DNA of 64,000 bases, taken from NCBI RefSeq assembly GCF_027359675.1, contig NZ_CP114786.1, forward strand, positions 5,678,501 to 5,742,500, written 5' to 3'. The DNA is from Roseibium sp. Sym1. Lineage in GTDB: Bacteria > Pseudomonadota > Alphaproteobacteria > Rhizobiales > Stappiaceae. Position numbers and translations under genes: made by a program. Numbering within the stretch: the first letter of the stretch is position 1; each line of letters starts with the position of its first letter. The notes under the pieces are model-generated. The model did no database searches. It saw only the letters and a program-made list of their open reading frames with translations, and was not told where the DNA came from. Below, piece by piece: positions 7,716 to 17,068 of the stretch.

Positions 7716-9110
7716 ATGGCGCGGCGGTCCACATCATTTGTCTGCCAGTCCTGCGGGACAGTGACCTCCAAGTGGGTTGGCCGCTGTGAAAACTGCGGCG
7801 AATGGAACACAATCGTCGAGGAGCAGACCGGCGGCGGCATTGGCGGCGGCCCCGGACGGGCCGCGCGCAGCAAGGGCCGCGTGGTGCAGCTGGTAGGGTT
7901 GTCGGGCGACTCGAAGGAAGCCCCGCGCATCCAGACCAAGGTGGCCGAGCTCGACCGGGTCACCGGCGGCGGCTTTGTCCGCGGTTCCGCACTTCTTGTC
8001 GGCGGAGACCCGGGCATCGGCAAGTCGACGCTTCTGATTCAGGCCGCAGCCCAGCTCGCCACGCTCGGGCACAAGACCGTCTACATCTCCGGCGAGGAGG
8101 CGATCGGCCAGGTCCGCCTCAGGGCGGAGCGGCTCGACCTGTCCGGTGCACCTGTCGCGCTGGCCGCCGAGACCAGCGTGGAAGACATCCTTGCGACGCT
8201 GGAGGCGGACAAGGCCCCTGCCCTGCTGATCCTCGATTCCGTTCAGACCCTGTGGACCGACCAGGTCGAATCCCCACCGGGAACCGTCACGCAGGTCCGG
8301 GCCTCGGCACAGGCCATGGTGCGCTACGCCAAGAAAAACGGCACGACGCTTGTGCTGGTCGGACACGTCACCAAGGACGGACAGATCGCCGGTCCCCGGG
8401 TGGTCGAGCACATGGTCGATGCCGTGCTCTATTTCGAGGGTGACGGGGCACACCAGTACCGGATCCTGCGCTCGGTGAAGAACCGTTTCGGCGCAACCGA
8501 CGAGATCGGTGTCTTCGAAATGACCGGCAAGGGTCTCGTGGAAGTTCCCAATCCGTCGGCCCTGTTCCTGGGCGACCGCAACACGTCCGCACCCGGCGCC
8601 GCGGTCTTTGCCGGGCTGGAAGGCTCCCGCCCGCTTCTCATCGAAATCCAGGCACTGGTGGCACAGTCCTCTCTCGGCACGCCCCGGCGCGCGGTGATCG
8701 GTTGGGACAGCGCCCGCCTGTCGATGATCCTGGCGGTTCTTGAAGCGCGTTGCGGCGTACGGTTTTCACAGCACGATGTCTATCTGAATGTGGCCGGCGG
8801 CCTGAAAATCAACGAGCCCGGCGCCGACCTCGCGGTGGCCGCGGCCTTGATCTCTTCACTCAGCGGGCTTGCCCTTCCGGCCAATAGCGTCTATTTCGGC
8901 GAAGTCAGCCTGTCCGGGGCCATCCGACCGGTGGCCCAGGCGCAATCCAGGCTGAAGGAAGCGGAGAAACTCGGCTTCGACCAGGCGTATTGCCCCGAGG
9001 GCAACCTCAAGGACAATGCGGCTACGTCCTTCAAGGCGACCGGACTGCCGGAACTTGGGGACTTTGTTGCCAAACTCTCGGCCGAGGCTAGTGCCTCGGG
9101 GGACAATTGA
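7716..9110 (+). CDS. radA: DNA repair protein RadA
   Basis: RecA-like ATPase that helps branch migration and processing of recombination intermediates. The 464-residue protein has an N-terminal C4 zinc finger (Cys10, 13, 24, 27), Walker A GGDPGIGKST near residue 96, the RadA-specific KNRFG motif and a C-terminal Lon-protease-like domain (NVAGGLKINEPGADLAVAAA). Length and domain order are standard. It starts 25 bases after alr and is followed by cvpA and purF, a conserved alphaproteobacterial neighbourhood. Confidence 0.96.
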   Translation: MARRSTSFVCQSCGTVTSKWVGRCENCGEWNTIVEEQTGGGIGGGPGRAARSKGRVVQLVGLSGDSKEAPRIQTKVAELDRVTGGGFVRGSALLVGGDPGIGKSTLLIQAAAQLATLGHKTVYISGEEAIGQVRLRAERLDLSGAPVALAAETSVEDILATLEADKAPALLILDSVQTLWTDQVESPPGTVTQVRASAQAMVRYAKKNGTTLVLVGHVTKDGQIAGPRVVEHMVDAVLYFEGDGAHQYRILRSVKNRFGATDEIGVFEMTGKGLVEVPNPSALFLGDRNTSAPGAAVFAGLEGSRPLLIEIQALVAQSSLGTPRRAVIGWDSARLSMILAVLEARCGVRFSQHDVYLNVAGGLKINEPGADLAVAAALISSLSGLALPANSVYFGEVSLSGAIRPVAQAQSRLKEAEKLGFDQAYCPEGNLKDNAATSFKATGLPELGDFVAKLSAEASASGDN

Positions 9111-9184
9111 CGCATGATGGTCGCGGGTTCGAACTGAAGGCATATGCGCAGTACTGAGCGCCAGACAGAGGAAATTTCAGGACC

Positions 9185-9796
9185 ATGCCGATAACGCTGC
9201 TGGACGGACTGCTCTTGGTCATCATGTTCATTTCGGCGGTCCTTGCGATGATCCGCGGGTTTGTCCGGGAAGTCCTCTCGATCGTTTCCTGGGTGGCTGC
9301 GGCAGCTGCGGCGTTCCTGCTCTACGAACGGGTGCTTCCTTACACCAAGCAATATATCTCACACGATCTCGTCGCCATGGGCGTGTCCGCGGCGGCGGTT
9401 TTCCTGGTCACCCTGCTGGTCGTGAGCTATATCACCATGCGGATCTCGGACTTCGTGCTCGACAGCCGGATCGGCGCGCTTGACCGGACCCTGGGCTTTG
9501 TCTTCGGCGCGGTTCGCGGCCTGCTCCTGGTGGTCGTCGCGATGATGTTCTTCAACTGGTTCGTACAGCCGGACCAGCAGCCGCAATGGGTCAAGACCGC
9601 GAAGTCACGGCCGATCCTGCTGTCGATCGGGGAGCGGCTGGTGGCCGTCCTTCCGGAAGACCCGGAAAAGGCGATCCTGGACAAGATCCGTCAGAACGAA
9701 CTGACAAGCGACAGCGCAAGTGCCCCGGCCGAGGAACCGGCCTATAGTGACACGGAACGTCAGGGCCTCGAACAACTGACGACTGACAGCAACTGA
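9185..9796 (+). CDS. cvpA: CvpA family membrane protein
   Basis: The CvpA family is named for colicin V production and is usually found beside purF, as here. The 203-residue protein starts MPITLLDGLLLVIM and has about four hydrophobic segments (roughly 5-25, 30-48, 60-82 and 100-122) with the family's RGFVREVLSIVSW motif between the first two. The C-terminal ~70 residues are soluble and acidic. Its biochemical role is not established; links to envelope homeostasis are reported for the family. It likely forms a transcription unit with radA and purF. Confidence 0.92.
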   Translation: MPITLLDGLLLVIMFISAVLAMIRGFVREVLSIVSWVAAAAAAFLLYERVLPYTKQYISHDLVAMGVSAAAVFLVTLLVVSYITMRISDFVLDSRIGALDRTLGFVFGAVRGLLLVVVAMMFFNWFVQPDQQPQWVKTAKSRPILLSIGERLVAVLPEDPEKAILDKIRQNELTSDSASAPAEEPAYSDTERQGLEQLTTDSN

Positions 9797-9961
9797 CGCA
9801 GGGTCCAGACGCCCGCAAAATACTCCGCATCCAGCCCTCAACGGGCGTTGGATGCTTGAACCGTTCAAAATAGGTCAACGCGCTTCAGGCGATCACGGGA
9901 GACGTTGATCTGACGCCCCAGGCCGGACCTCCCAACCGGCCAGAATGAAGGAGTGTTCGCC

Positions 9962-11434
9962 ATGACTGGCGGAACCGAGGTGCACGACCCGTTCGATATC
10001 AACGACGATACGCTGCGTGAAGAATGCGGTGTCTTCGGAATTCTGGGCCATGAGGACGCCAGCGCGCTGACGGCGCTCGGTCTGCATGCGCTCCAGCATC
10101 GCGGCCAGGAGGCCGCCGGCATCGTGACCGTCGACAATGAGCAGTTCCGCGCGGAGCGGCATCTCGGCCTCGTCGGCGACCATTTTTCCGATGCGGATAC
10201 GATCGAACGGCTGAGCGGCAAGGCCGCCGTCGGCCATGTACGCTACTCCACCACCGGCGAGACGATCCTGCGAAACGTGCAGCCGCTATTCGCAGAACTG
10301 GATGGCGGCGGGATCGCGGTCTGTCATAACGGCAACTTCACCAACGCACTCACCCTCCGCCGCCAGCTGATCCGTGACGGCGCGATCTGCCAGTCGACTT
10401 CCGATTCCGAGGTGGTCCTCCAGCTCGTTGCGCGTTCGCGCAAGGGCAAGATCGTCGATCGCTTCATCGAGGCGATCACGCAGATGGAAGGCGCCTACTC
10501 GCTTGTGGCGCTGACGTCGAAGAAACTGATCGGTGCCCGCGATCCGCTCGGCATCCGCCCGCTGGTCCTCGGCGACCTCAACGGCGCTCCGATCCTGGCC
10601 TCCGAGACCTGCGCGCTGGACATCATCGGTGCGAAGTTCATCCGGGAAGTCGAAAACGGTGAGGTCATCGTGTGCACCTCGACCGGGATCGAATCCCACT
10701 TTCCCTTCGGCAAGCAGCAGGCCCGTCCCTGCATCTTCGAATACATCTATTTCTCGCGGCCCGATTCCGTCGTCGGCGGCCGCAGCGTCTACGACGTGCG
10801 CCGGGAGATGGGCAAGCAGCTCGCCCGTGAAACCCACACGGAAGCGGATGTGATTGTTCCGGTGCCGGACAGCGGCGTCCCTGCCGCCATCGGCTACAGC
10901 CAGGAAAGCGGCGTGCCGTTCGAACTCGGCATCATCCGCAACCACTATGTCGGCCGGACCTTCATCGAACCGACGCAGCAGATCCGCGCACTCGGCGTGA
11001 AGATGAAACACTCCGCCAACCGGGCCCGGATCGAAGGCAAACGCGTCGTGCTGGTCGATGACAGCCTGGTGCGTGGCACCACCTCGGTCAAGATCGTGCA
11101 GATGATGCGCGACGCCGGCGCCAAGGAAGTCCATTTCCGCCTGGCCAGCCCGCCGATCAAGTATTCCGACTATTACGGCATCGACACGCCCGTGCGCGAG
11201 AAACTTCTGGCCGCCAAATACGGCCTGGAGGAAATGCGCGCCTATATCGGGGCCGACAGCCTCGCCTTCCTGTCCGTGGACGGGATCTACAGGGCCATGG
11301 GCTTTGAAGGCCGCGACGATGCCAATCCGCAATTCACCGACCATTGCTTTACCGGCGACTATCCAACGCCGCTGACGGACCTGTCCGAGGATCAGGACTT
11401 CGTCAGTGCCCCGCGCCTGGTGGAAGTCGGCTGA
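9962..11434 (+). CDS. purF: amidophosphoribosyltransferase PurF
   Basis: First committed step of purine synthesis: PRPP and glutamine give 5-phosphoribosylamine. The start is the ATG nine bases after a GAAGGAG ribosome site, giving 490 residues. A short propeptide ends at the catalytic Cys22 (EECGVFGILGHEDAS), the N-terminal nucleophile exposed after cleavage. The glutaminase domain has HVRYSTTGE and CHNGNF; the phosphoribosyltransferase domain has the PRPP loop VVLVDDSLVRGTT. Length is standard. Confidence 0.97.
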   Translation: MTGGTEVHDPFDINDDTLREECGVFGILGHEDASALTALGLHALQHRGQEAAGIVTVDNEQFRAERHLGLVGDHFSDADTIERLSGKAAVGHVRYSTTGETILRNVQPLFAELDGGGIAVCHNGNFTNALTLRRQLIRDGAICQSTSDSEVVLQLVARSRKGKIVDRFIEAITQMEGAYSLVALTSKKLIGARDPLGIRPLVLGDLNGAPILASETCALDIIGAKFIREVENGEVIVCTSTGIESHFPFGKQQARPCIFEYIYFSRPDSVVGGRSVYDVRREMGKQLARETHTEADVIVPVPDSGVPAAIGYSQESGVPFELGIIRNHYVGRTFIEPTQQIRALGVKMKHSANRARIEGKRVVLVDDSLVRGTTSVKIVQMMRDAGAKEVHFRLASPPIKYSDYYGIDTPVREKLLAAKYGLEEMRAYIGADSLAFLSVDGIYRAMGFEGRDDANPQFTDHCFTGDYPTPLTDLSEDQDFVSAPRLVEVG

Positions 11435-11511
11435 GGCAGCCCACCCTTCAGAACGAACAGATTACCGCCCCCGGCATCGTCCGGGAGGCGGGTTGATCGA
11501 AGAGATCACGC

Positions 11512-12240
11512 ATGAACAAAGACTTCGAAGGCCGGATCGCACTCGTGACCGGAGCCTCCCGCGGCATTGGCTACCAGATCGCGAAACAGCTTGGCGCGCG
11601 CGGCGCGCATGTGATCGCGCTCGCGCGCACCGTGGGCGCCCTGGAAGACCTGGACGACGAGATCCGGTCTGCCGGCGGCGAAACCACGCTGGTGCCGCTG
11701 GACCTCACCGATTTTGACGCGCTCGACCGCCTTGGCGCCGCGATCTATGAACGCTGGAAGAAGCTCGACATCTTCGTCGGCAACGCGGGCATGCTCGGAG
11801 TGTTGTCGCCGATCGGTCATATCTCGCCGAAGGATTTCGACAAGGTCATGGCGGTCAATGTCACCGCCAACTGGCGCCTGATCCGCTCGCTCGACCCGCT
11901 GCTGCGCCAGTCCGAGGCCGGACGGGCCCTCCTCCTCACCTCGGTCCAGGCCCAGACCTGCACGGCCTTCTGGGGGCTGCAGTCGATCAGCAAGGCCGCG
12001 GTGGAAGCCATGGCCCGGACCTGGGCCCAGGAAAGCCAGAAAACCGCGATGAGGATCAACCTGGCCGATCCCGGTCCCACAAGAACCGGTTTGCGCGCCA
12101 AGGCGATGCCGGGGGAAGTCGCGGACAACCTGCCTCAGCCGACCGAGGTCGCCGCGGAGCTCCTGCCTCTCCTGAAACCCGACATTCTGGAAAACGGCAA
12201 GCTGTTCGACCGGGTCAGCAAGGACTGGGTCTCGCCATAA
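11512..12240 (+). CDS. SDR-family protein lacking the catalytic Tyr
   Basis: A classical-length (242 residues) short-chain dehydrogenase/reductase next to purF. It has the cofactor motif TGASRGIG and the NAG motif (GNAGML), Ser144 at the catalytic serine position and Lys161. At the position of the invariant Tyr, four residues before Lys161, the codon is CAG (Gln157, in WGLQSISK). The Ser-to-Gln spacing of 13 is exactly the usual Ser-to-Tyr spacing, so the alignment is firm. It may therefore lack oxidoreductase activity or use another mechanism. The substrate is unknown. Confidence 0.85.
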   Translation: MNKDFEGRIALVTGASRGIGYQIAKQLGARGAHVIALARTVGALEDLDDEIRSAGGETTLVPLDLTDFDALDRLGAAIYERWKKLDIFVGNAGMLGVLSPIGHISPKDFDKVMAVNVTANWRLIRSLDPLLRQSEAGRALLLTSVQAQTCTAFWGLQSISKAAVEAMARTWAQESQKTAMRINLADPGPTRTGLRAKAMPGEVADNLPQPTEVAAELLPLLKPDILENGKLFDRVSKDWVSP

Positions 12241-12303
12241 AGGCTCCTCAATTTTGAAATTCCATCGCTTTCGGGTCACCATACGGTCCGGGAGTGAGCG
12301 AAC

Positions 12304-12918
12304 ATGCGTACCGACATCAAAGCGATTGCCTGGGATTTTGACGGCGTTCTCAACCGAAACGTCGTCGACGGGCGCTTTGTCTGGGCGGACGCGCTCGAGG
12401 AAGATTTCGGCATTTCTCCGGAGGAATTCCAGAGCGGTATCTTCAACAGCACCTTTACCCATGTCATCAGCGGCAAGGCCGACCTCAAGGACCATGTGCA
12501 GAACTGGCTCGACCAGGCCGGACACGCGTTCAACGCCTCCGTGCTCATCGACTACTGGTTTGAGAAGGATGACCTGAAGGACCCTTACACCTGCGGTCTG
12601 GTCGACGAGATCCGGAGCCTGGGCGTGGAGCAAATCATCGCGACCAACAATGAAGACCGGCGCGCCAGCTACATCGAGGACACGACCGGGTTTCTGTGCC
12701 TCGTCAGCCGCATCTTCTCCTCCGGCCGTATCGGGCATGCAAAACCCGACACCGGGTTTTTCAATCATGTCAGCGACACGCTCGGCCTGCCGCCGGGCGA
12801 CATCCTGCTGATCGACGACAGTGCGGCCAATGTCAGGGCCGCCGAGGCGCTCGGCTGGAAGGGCTTTCACTTTACCGGGAAGACACGTTTCGACCTTGCG
12901 CCCTTCCTTGGCCTTTGA
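12304..12918 (+). CDS. HAD-superfamily hydrolase
   Basis: A 204-residue haloacid-dehalogenase-type protein, probably a small-molecule phosphatase. Motif I is WDFDGVLN with nucleophile Asp11 and acid/base Asp13. A threonine/asparagine motif (IIATNNED) corresponds to motif II. The C-terminal LLIDDSAANVRAAEALGW is the metal-binding motif IV and resembles sugar- or epoxide-hydrolase-like HAD proteins. A helical cap lies between motifs I and II. It follows the SDR gene by 63 bases and precedes a VOC protein; no pathway is evident. Confidence 0.88.
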   Translation: MRTDIKAIAWDFDGVLNRNVVDGRFVWADALEEDFGISPEEFQSGIFNSTFTHVISGKADLKDHVQNWLDQAGHAFNASVLIDYWFEKDDLKDPYTCGLVDEIRSLGVEQIIATNNEDRRASYIEDTTGFLCLVSRIFSSGRIGHAKPDTGFFNHVSDTLGLPPGDILLIDDSAANVRAAEALGWKGFHFTGKTRFDLAPFLGL

Positions 12919-12959
12919 CAGCATCGCGGCAGAACGAAATCGGCAGAAGGCCTCACGTG

Positions 12960-13331
12960 ATGCAGCTCGGCGCGTTTTCCATCAGCCTGACGGTCAAGGA
13001 TCTTCAAAAATCGAAGGCCTTCTACGAAGGCCTCGGATTTTCGGAAACGGGCGGGTCCGGCGACGACGGCTGGGTGATCCTGAAGAACGGCGATACCGTC
13101 ATCGGCCTGTTCCAGGGCATGTTCGAGAAGAACATGCTGACCTTCAACCCGGGCTGGACCCAGGCCGCGGAAAAACTGGACGGTTTTCAGGATATCCGTG
13201 AGATCCAGAAGGAACTGAAAGCCAAAGGCTATCAGTTCGCCTCGGAGGCCGACGAAACCACGTCAGGCCCCGCCAGCTTCGTGCTGGTCGACCCGGACGG
13301 CAACCCGGTCCTGGTCGATCAGCACGTATGA
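12960..13331 (+). CDS. VOC/glyoxalase-fold protein
   Basis: A 123-residue single-domain member of the vicinal-oxygen-chelate superfamily. It begins MQLGAFSISLTVKDLQKSK, the family's first strand and helix, and ends with FVLVDPDGNPVLVDQHV, the DPDGN turn of glyoxalase-like folds. The ATG follows an AGAAGG ribosome site; a GTG directly before it is an alternative. Metal ligands and substrate cannot be assigned from sequence. It is the last plus-strand gene before the convergent inositol-phosphatase gene. Confidence 0.85.
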   Translation: MQLGAFSISLTVKDLQKSKAFYEGLGFSETGGSGDDGWVILKNGDTVIGLFQGMFEKNMLTFNPGWTQAAEKLDGFQDIREIQKELKAKGYQFASEADETTSGPASFVLVDPDGNPVLVDQHV

Positions 13332-13350
13332 TCCCCGTCAGACGGCAAGG

Positions 13351-14148
13351 CTATGCCGCTTCCAGCGGTGCAAACGAGCTTTCGGCAATTTCCCTGAGGT
13401 CTTCGTAGACACCCGGTGCGCCGACCACGACGCGGGCGCCGTGGTAGAGGGCATGGTTGACGTCCTGCTCCATGACAATACCGCCCGCCTCTGCCGTCAG
13501 CAGCATGCCGGCGAGGCAGTCCCAGGCGTTCATGTGCGATTCCACGTAACCGATCAGGCGGCCGGAGGCCGCATAGGCGAGCATCAATCCGCCGGAAGCG
13601 TTACGGAAAAACACGCCCCCCTTGGACACCACCGCGCCGACCACGTTGACCGCGTCCGTGATCGCGGTCCGGCCATTGAAGCCGACGCCGACCGACCCGT
13701 TGGAAAGGCTCTGGCTGTCGGAGATCCGGATCGGCTTGCCGTTCAGGAAGGCGCCGTGACCGGCCGCCGCCTTGAAGGTTTCCCCGGCCACCGGGTCATG
13801 GATGACGCCGACAATGACCTGTCCCTGGTGCACGCAGGCAATGATGACGCACCATTGCGGGATGCCGGCGACAAAATTGGCGGTGCCGTCGATGGGATCC
13901 GTGACCCAGGTATAGCCGGACGCGCCTTCCTCCATGCCGTGTTCCTCACCGAGAATCCCGTCTTCCGGATAGGCCTTGGCAAGTTCCTCGCGGATCAGCG
14001 TTTCGACATTGCGGTCCGCTTCGGAGACGAGATCCTGGTGCCCCTTCCGCGTGACCGTCAGGGTGTCCAGCTTGCGAAAATAATCGAGCCCCAGCTCCCC
14101 GGCTTTTTCGGCAAGGGCCACGGCGAAATCAAGCCGTTCCATCGACAT
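13351..14148 (-). CDS. inositol-monophosphatase family protein
   Basis: Mg-dependent phosphomonoesterase of the IMPase/SuhB fold. From the ATG preceded by GAAGGAGA the protein is 265 residues. It has the metal ligands GEEHG (Glu68, Glu69), the signature DPIDGT (84-89) and the C-terminal AWDCLAGMLLTAEAGG. Related proteins hydrolyse inositol-1-phosphate, histidinol phosphate or 3'-phosphoadenosine compounds, and sequence alone does not separate these. It lies downstream of der on the same strand, with a gap of about 90 bases. Confidence 0.9.
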   Translation of the reverse strand: MSMERLDFAVALAEKAGELGLDYFRKLDTLTVTRKGHQDLVSEADRNVETLIREELAKAYPEDGILGEEHGMEEGASGYTWVTDPIDGTANFVAGIPQWCVIIACVHQGQVIVGVIHDPVAGETFKAAAGHGAFLNGKPIRISDSQSLSNGSVGVGFNGRTAITDAVNVVGAVVSKGGVFFRNASGGLMLAYAASGRLIGYVESHMNAWDCLAGMLLTAEAGGIVMEQDVNHALYHGARVVVGAPGVYEDLREIAESSFAPLEAA

Positions 14149-14239
14149 CAACACGTCTCCTTCAAAGGCTGTGCAGGGCGCCGAGCTTCCCTGGACGGAA
14201 GCACGCGCATCCCAAAACTCCGGAACGGCAACGCTCCGG

Positions 14240-15667
14240 CTACTGAATCTTTCTCTTTTTCCTGGGCGCATAGGGGTTCTCGCCCTTGCGGTAGGACAGC
14301 CGGATGGGCGTTCCCTGAATGTTGAACGTCTCCCGCAGGGAATTGACCAGGTAGCGCGTGTAGCTCTCCGGCAACTGTTCCGGACGCGAACAGAAGGCCA
14401 CGAAATGCGGCGGGCGCGTTTTCGGCTGGGTCATGTAGCGCAACCTCACCCTGCGGCCGGCGACCGCCGGGGGCGGATGGTTCGCCGTGACCTTGTCCAG
14501 CCAGCGGTTCAGCTTCGCGGTGGACACGCGCGCGTTCCAGGCCTCGTAGGCGTCAAAGACGCTCTCGACCAGCCGGTCGATGCCCTGCCCCTGAAGCCCG
14601 GACAGCGTCGCGATACGAACGCCGCGTATCTGGTTGAAATAGCGTTCGTTGGCATCCCGGATCTTTTTCCAGGCAGCTTCACGGTCCTCGATCAGGTCCC
14701 ACTTGTTGATGGCGATGACCAGTGCCCGGCCTTCGCGCGCCACCAGATCGATGATCTGCAGGTCCTGTTTCTCGAAGGACATGGTCGCGTCCAGCGTGAT
14801 CACGACGACCTCGGCAAACTTGATCGCCCGCAACGCATCGGCAACGGAGAGCTTTTCCAGCTTCTCCTGCACGCGTGCCTTCTTGCGAATGCCCGCCGTG
14901 TCGAACAGCTTGATGTGCCGGTCCCGCCAGGACCAGTCGACGGAAATGGAATCGCGCGTGATGCCGGCCTCGGGACCGGTCAGCATGCGGTCCTCGCCCA
15001 GCATCCGGTTGATCAGCGTGGACTTGCCCGCATTCGGCCGGCCGACGATTGCGACCCTGAGAGGGCGCTCCTTCGTGCCAACCGGATCCTCCTCGTCGAT
15101 GATCTCGCCGTCCTCGTCGACATCGACATTGGTCACGGCCTCGTCCCGGCGCGCCTCTTCCTCTTCGGTGACACGGTCGACATGCGGCTTCAGGGCGTCA
15201 TAGAGGTCGGCAAGTCCCTCGCCGTGCTCGGCGGAGATTGCAATCGGCTCACCAAGACCCAGCGAATAGGATTCATAAAGGCCGCTTTGACCTGCCCGCC
15301 CCTCCGCCTTGTTGGCCAGCAGGATCACCGGGCGGGTGGTCTTGCGGGCCACTTCGGCGAAATGTGCGTCCAGCGGCGTAACCCCTGCGCGCGCATCGAT
15401 GACGAACAGCACCGCGTCAGCCGTCTGGATAGCCTCTTCGGTCTGCCGGCGCATGCGCCCTTCCAGCGTGCTGCGCTCCGCGTCTTCCAGGCCGGCCGTG
15501 TCGATAATGGTAAAGCGCAGGTCGCCCAGACGGGCTTCGCCCGGTCTCCGGTCGCGCGTCACGCCGGGCGTGTCGTCGACCAGGGCCAGACGCTTGCCGA
15601 CCAGACGATTGAACAGCGTGGACTTGCCGACATTCGGCCGTCCGATAATGGCGACAGTGGCGCCCAC
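14240..15667 (-). CDS. der: ribosome-biogenesis GTPase Der (EngA)
   Basis: Double-GTPase needed for maturation of the 50S subunit. The 475-residue protein has two complete G domains, with P-loops GRPNVGKST (9-17) and GRPNAGKST (209-217) and NKAE and NKWD base-recognition motifs. A C-terminal KH-like domain follows ([20 protein letters not shown]). An acidic linker (about 165-200) joins the two G domains. It is the third gene of a YfgM-like/bamB/der run, the same order as in Escherichia coli. Confidence 0.97.
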   Translation of the reverse strand: MGATVAIIGRPNVGKSTLFNRLVGKRLALVDDTPGVTRDRRPGEARLGDLRFTIIDTAGLEDAERSTLEGRMRRQTEEAIQTADAVLFVIDARAGVTPLDAHFAEVARKTTRPVILLANKAEGRAGQSGLYESYSLGLGEPIAISAEHGEGLADLYDALKPHVDRVTEEEEARRDEAVTNVDVDEDGEIIDEEDPVGTKERPLRVAIVGRPNAGKSTLINRMLGEDRMLTGPEAGITRDSISVDWSWRDRHIKLFDTAGIRKKARVQEKLEKLSVADALRAIKFAEVVVITLDATMSFEKQDLQIIDLVAREGRALVIAINKWDLIEDREAAWKKIRDANERYFNQIRGVRIATLSGLQGQGIDRLVESVFDAYEAWNARVSTAKLNRWLDKVTANHPPPAVAGRRVRLRYMTQPKTRPPHFVAFCSRPEQLPESYTRYLVNSLRETFNIQGTPIRLSYRKGENPYAPRKKRKIQ

Positions 15668-15715
15668 AGCGATAACTCCTGACAGGCGGGCCTGATTGGA
15701 GCCCGCCTCTGAATG

Positions 15716-17068
15716 CTAATTGAAGGCAGCGACGCCGTCATTCCCGGTGAGGACGACCACGCGTCCACCGGCCACGATCGGCGTGACATAGACATCGGTA
15801 TTGGTGCGCTGGGTCAACATGGTGTTGCCGGACGACGCATCCACGATGGCGACCTGTCCGTCGCTTGAAAAGGCAACCAGCGAACCGTTGGCCAGGATCG
15901 GCCCGGCCCAGTTGCGCCTTTTCTTCTTTTTCTCGGGCCGTGGCAAGGCCGTAGCCCAAAGGGTCTCGCCATTCTTCAGGTTGAGCGCAACCATGCGATC
16001 ATCCAGGTCAACCATGAACAGCGCGCTGCCGGAGACGACAGGCGTGTGCACGCTGCCCAGATCCTGCTCCCAGCGGCGCTGGCCCGTGCGTGCGTCGACG
16101 GCAACGGTCCGCCCGGATACCCCCGTCGCATAGACCGTATTTCCGGCCACCACCGGGCTCGCGGAAACATCTGCCAGGCCTGACAGCGCCAGCGTTCTGA
16201 CGCCGCGCGTAACGCCGTCGATCCAGGCGGGCTCGCCATCCTTGATATTGATTGCCATGATCTCGCCAGAGGAGAACGGCACAATGACCCGGTTGCCGGA
16301 AATTGCCGGATTGGCCGCCGACAGAAGACCAGCGGTCTCCTCGATGCCGGCATAGGACCAGGCCACCGACCCATCGGACTGGTTCAGGGCATAGACCTCG
16401 TTGGACTGCGAGACGACGAATACGTGTCCCGCTCCTGCAACGGGAGCGCCGCGAGCCGGCGTATCGATATCGACTTTCCAGATCTCCCGGCCGGAACCGG
16501 CTTCGAGCGCTGCGACCTGTCGATAGCTGGTCGCGGCATAGACAACACCGCCTTCGACGGTGACCCCACCGCCCGGGCCGATGTCGCGTTCGCCTTCCGG
16601 CCGCAGGTTCTGTGTCCATTGCCGGCCGCCACCGGTGGACAGGGCAACCACTTCACCATTGGGCTTGTAAACGTAGATGCGGCTGCCATCGCTTACCGGG
16701 CGGGACGACAGCCGGAGCGCGGCGGACGTAAGTCCGCGGCCCGACGCGCCGACCCGTGCCTGCCAGGCGCGGTTGCCGGAAACGGAGATCGCCACATTGC
16801 CGGGGTCATTGGTCAAGCCGCCGCCCGCCGTGGTCCATGTCTGGCCACCGGTCGCGGGTCCCACCTTTGCGGCCTGCCCCAGGGCAGAGGCTACCGGATC
16901 CGTGCTGTCGAAGACCGGCTGGCGCTCGCCAGGCAGGATCTTTTCCCGGCTGAACGGGTTCAAGTTGCCGGCAAAGTCACTGACGGAGCCACACCCGGTC
17001 AACGCGAGCGACAAGGCAACAACGCCCAGCAATCCGCCCTTGCGGCGAGAAACGGTGACAAAGCTCAC
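15716..17068 (-). CDS. bamB: BamB-like outer-membrane assembly lipoprotein
   Basis: Beta-propeller lipoprotein that works with BamA in outer-membrane protein assembly. The GTG start gives 450 residues with a lipoprotein signal ending in LALTGC, so Cys26 would be lipidated. Multiple PQQ-like propeller blades follow, each with an AxxxxTGxxxW-type pattern (for example VDARTGQRRWEQDLG and ALNLKNGETLWA). The start overlaps the stop of the upstream YfgM-like gene (GTGA), indicating translational coupling. The neighbours YfgM and Der support the name over other PQQ-repeat proteins. Confidence 0.9.
   Translation of the reverse strand: MSFVTVSRRKGGLLGVVALSLALTGCGSVSDFAGNLNPFSREKILPGERQPVFDSTDPVASALGQAAKVGPATGGQTWTTAGGGLTNDPGNVAISVSGNRAWQARVGASGRGLTSAALRLSSRPVSDGSRIYVYKPNGEVVALSTGGGRQWTQNLRPEGERDIGPGGGVTVEGGVVYAATSYRQVAALEAGSGREIWKVDIDTPARGAPVAGAGHVFVVSQSNEVYALNQSDGSVAWSYAGIEETAGLLSAANPAISGNRVIVPFSSGEIMAINIKDGEPAWIDGVTRGVRTLALSGLADVSASPVVAGNTVYATGVSGRTVAVDARTGQRRWEQDLGSVHTPVVSGSALFMVDLDDRMVALNLKNGETLWATALPRPEKKKKRRNWAGPILANGSLVAFSSDGQVAIVDASSGNTMLTQRTNTDVYVTPIVAGGRVVVLTGNDGVAAFN

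Noticed and set aside
9120..9140. GGTTCGAAC downstream of radA as part of a tRNA T-arm
   Set aside because: No matching acceptor, anticodon or D-arm sequence surrounds it.
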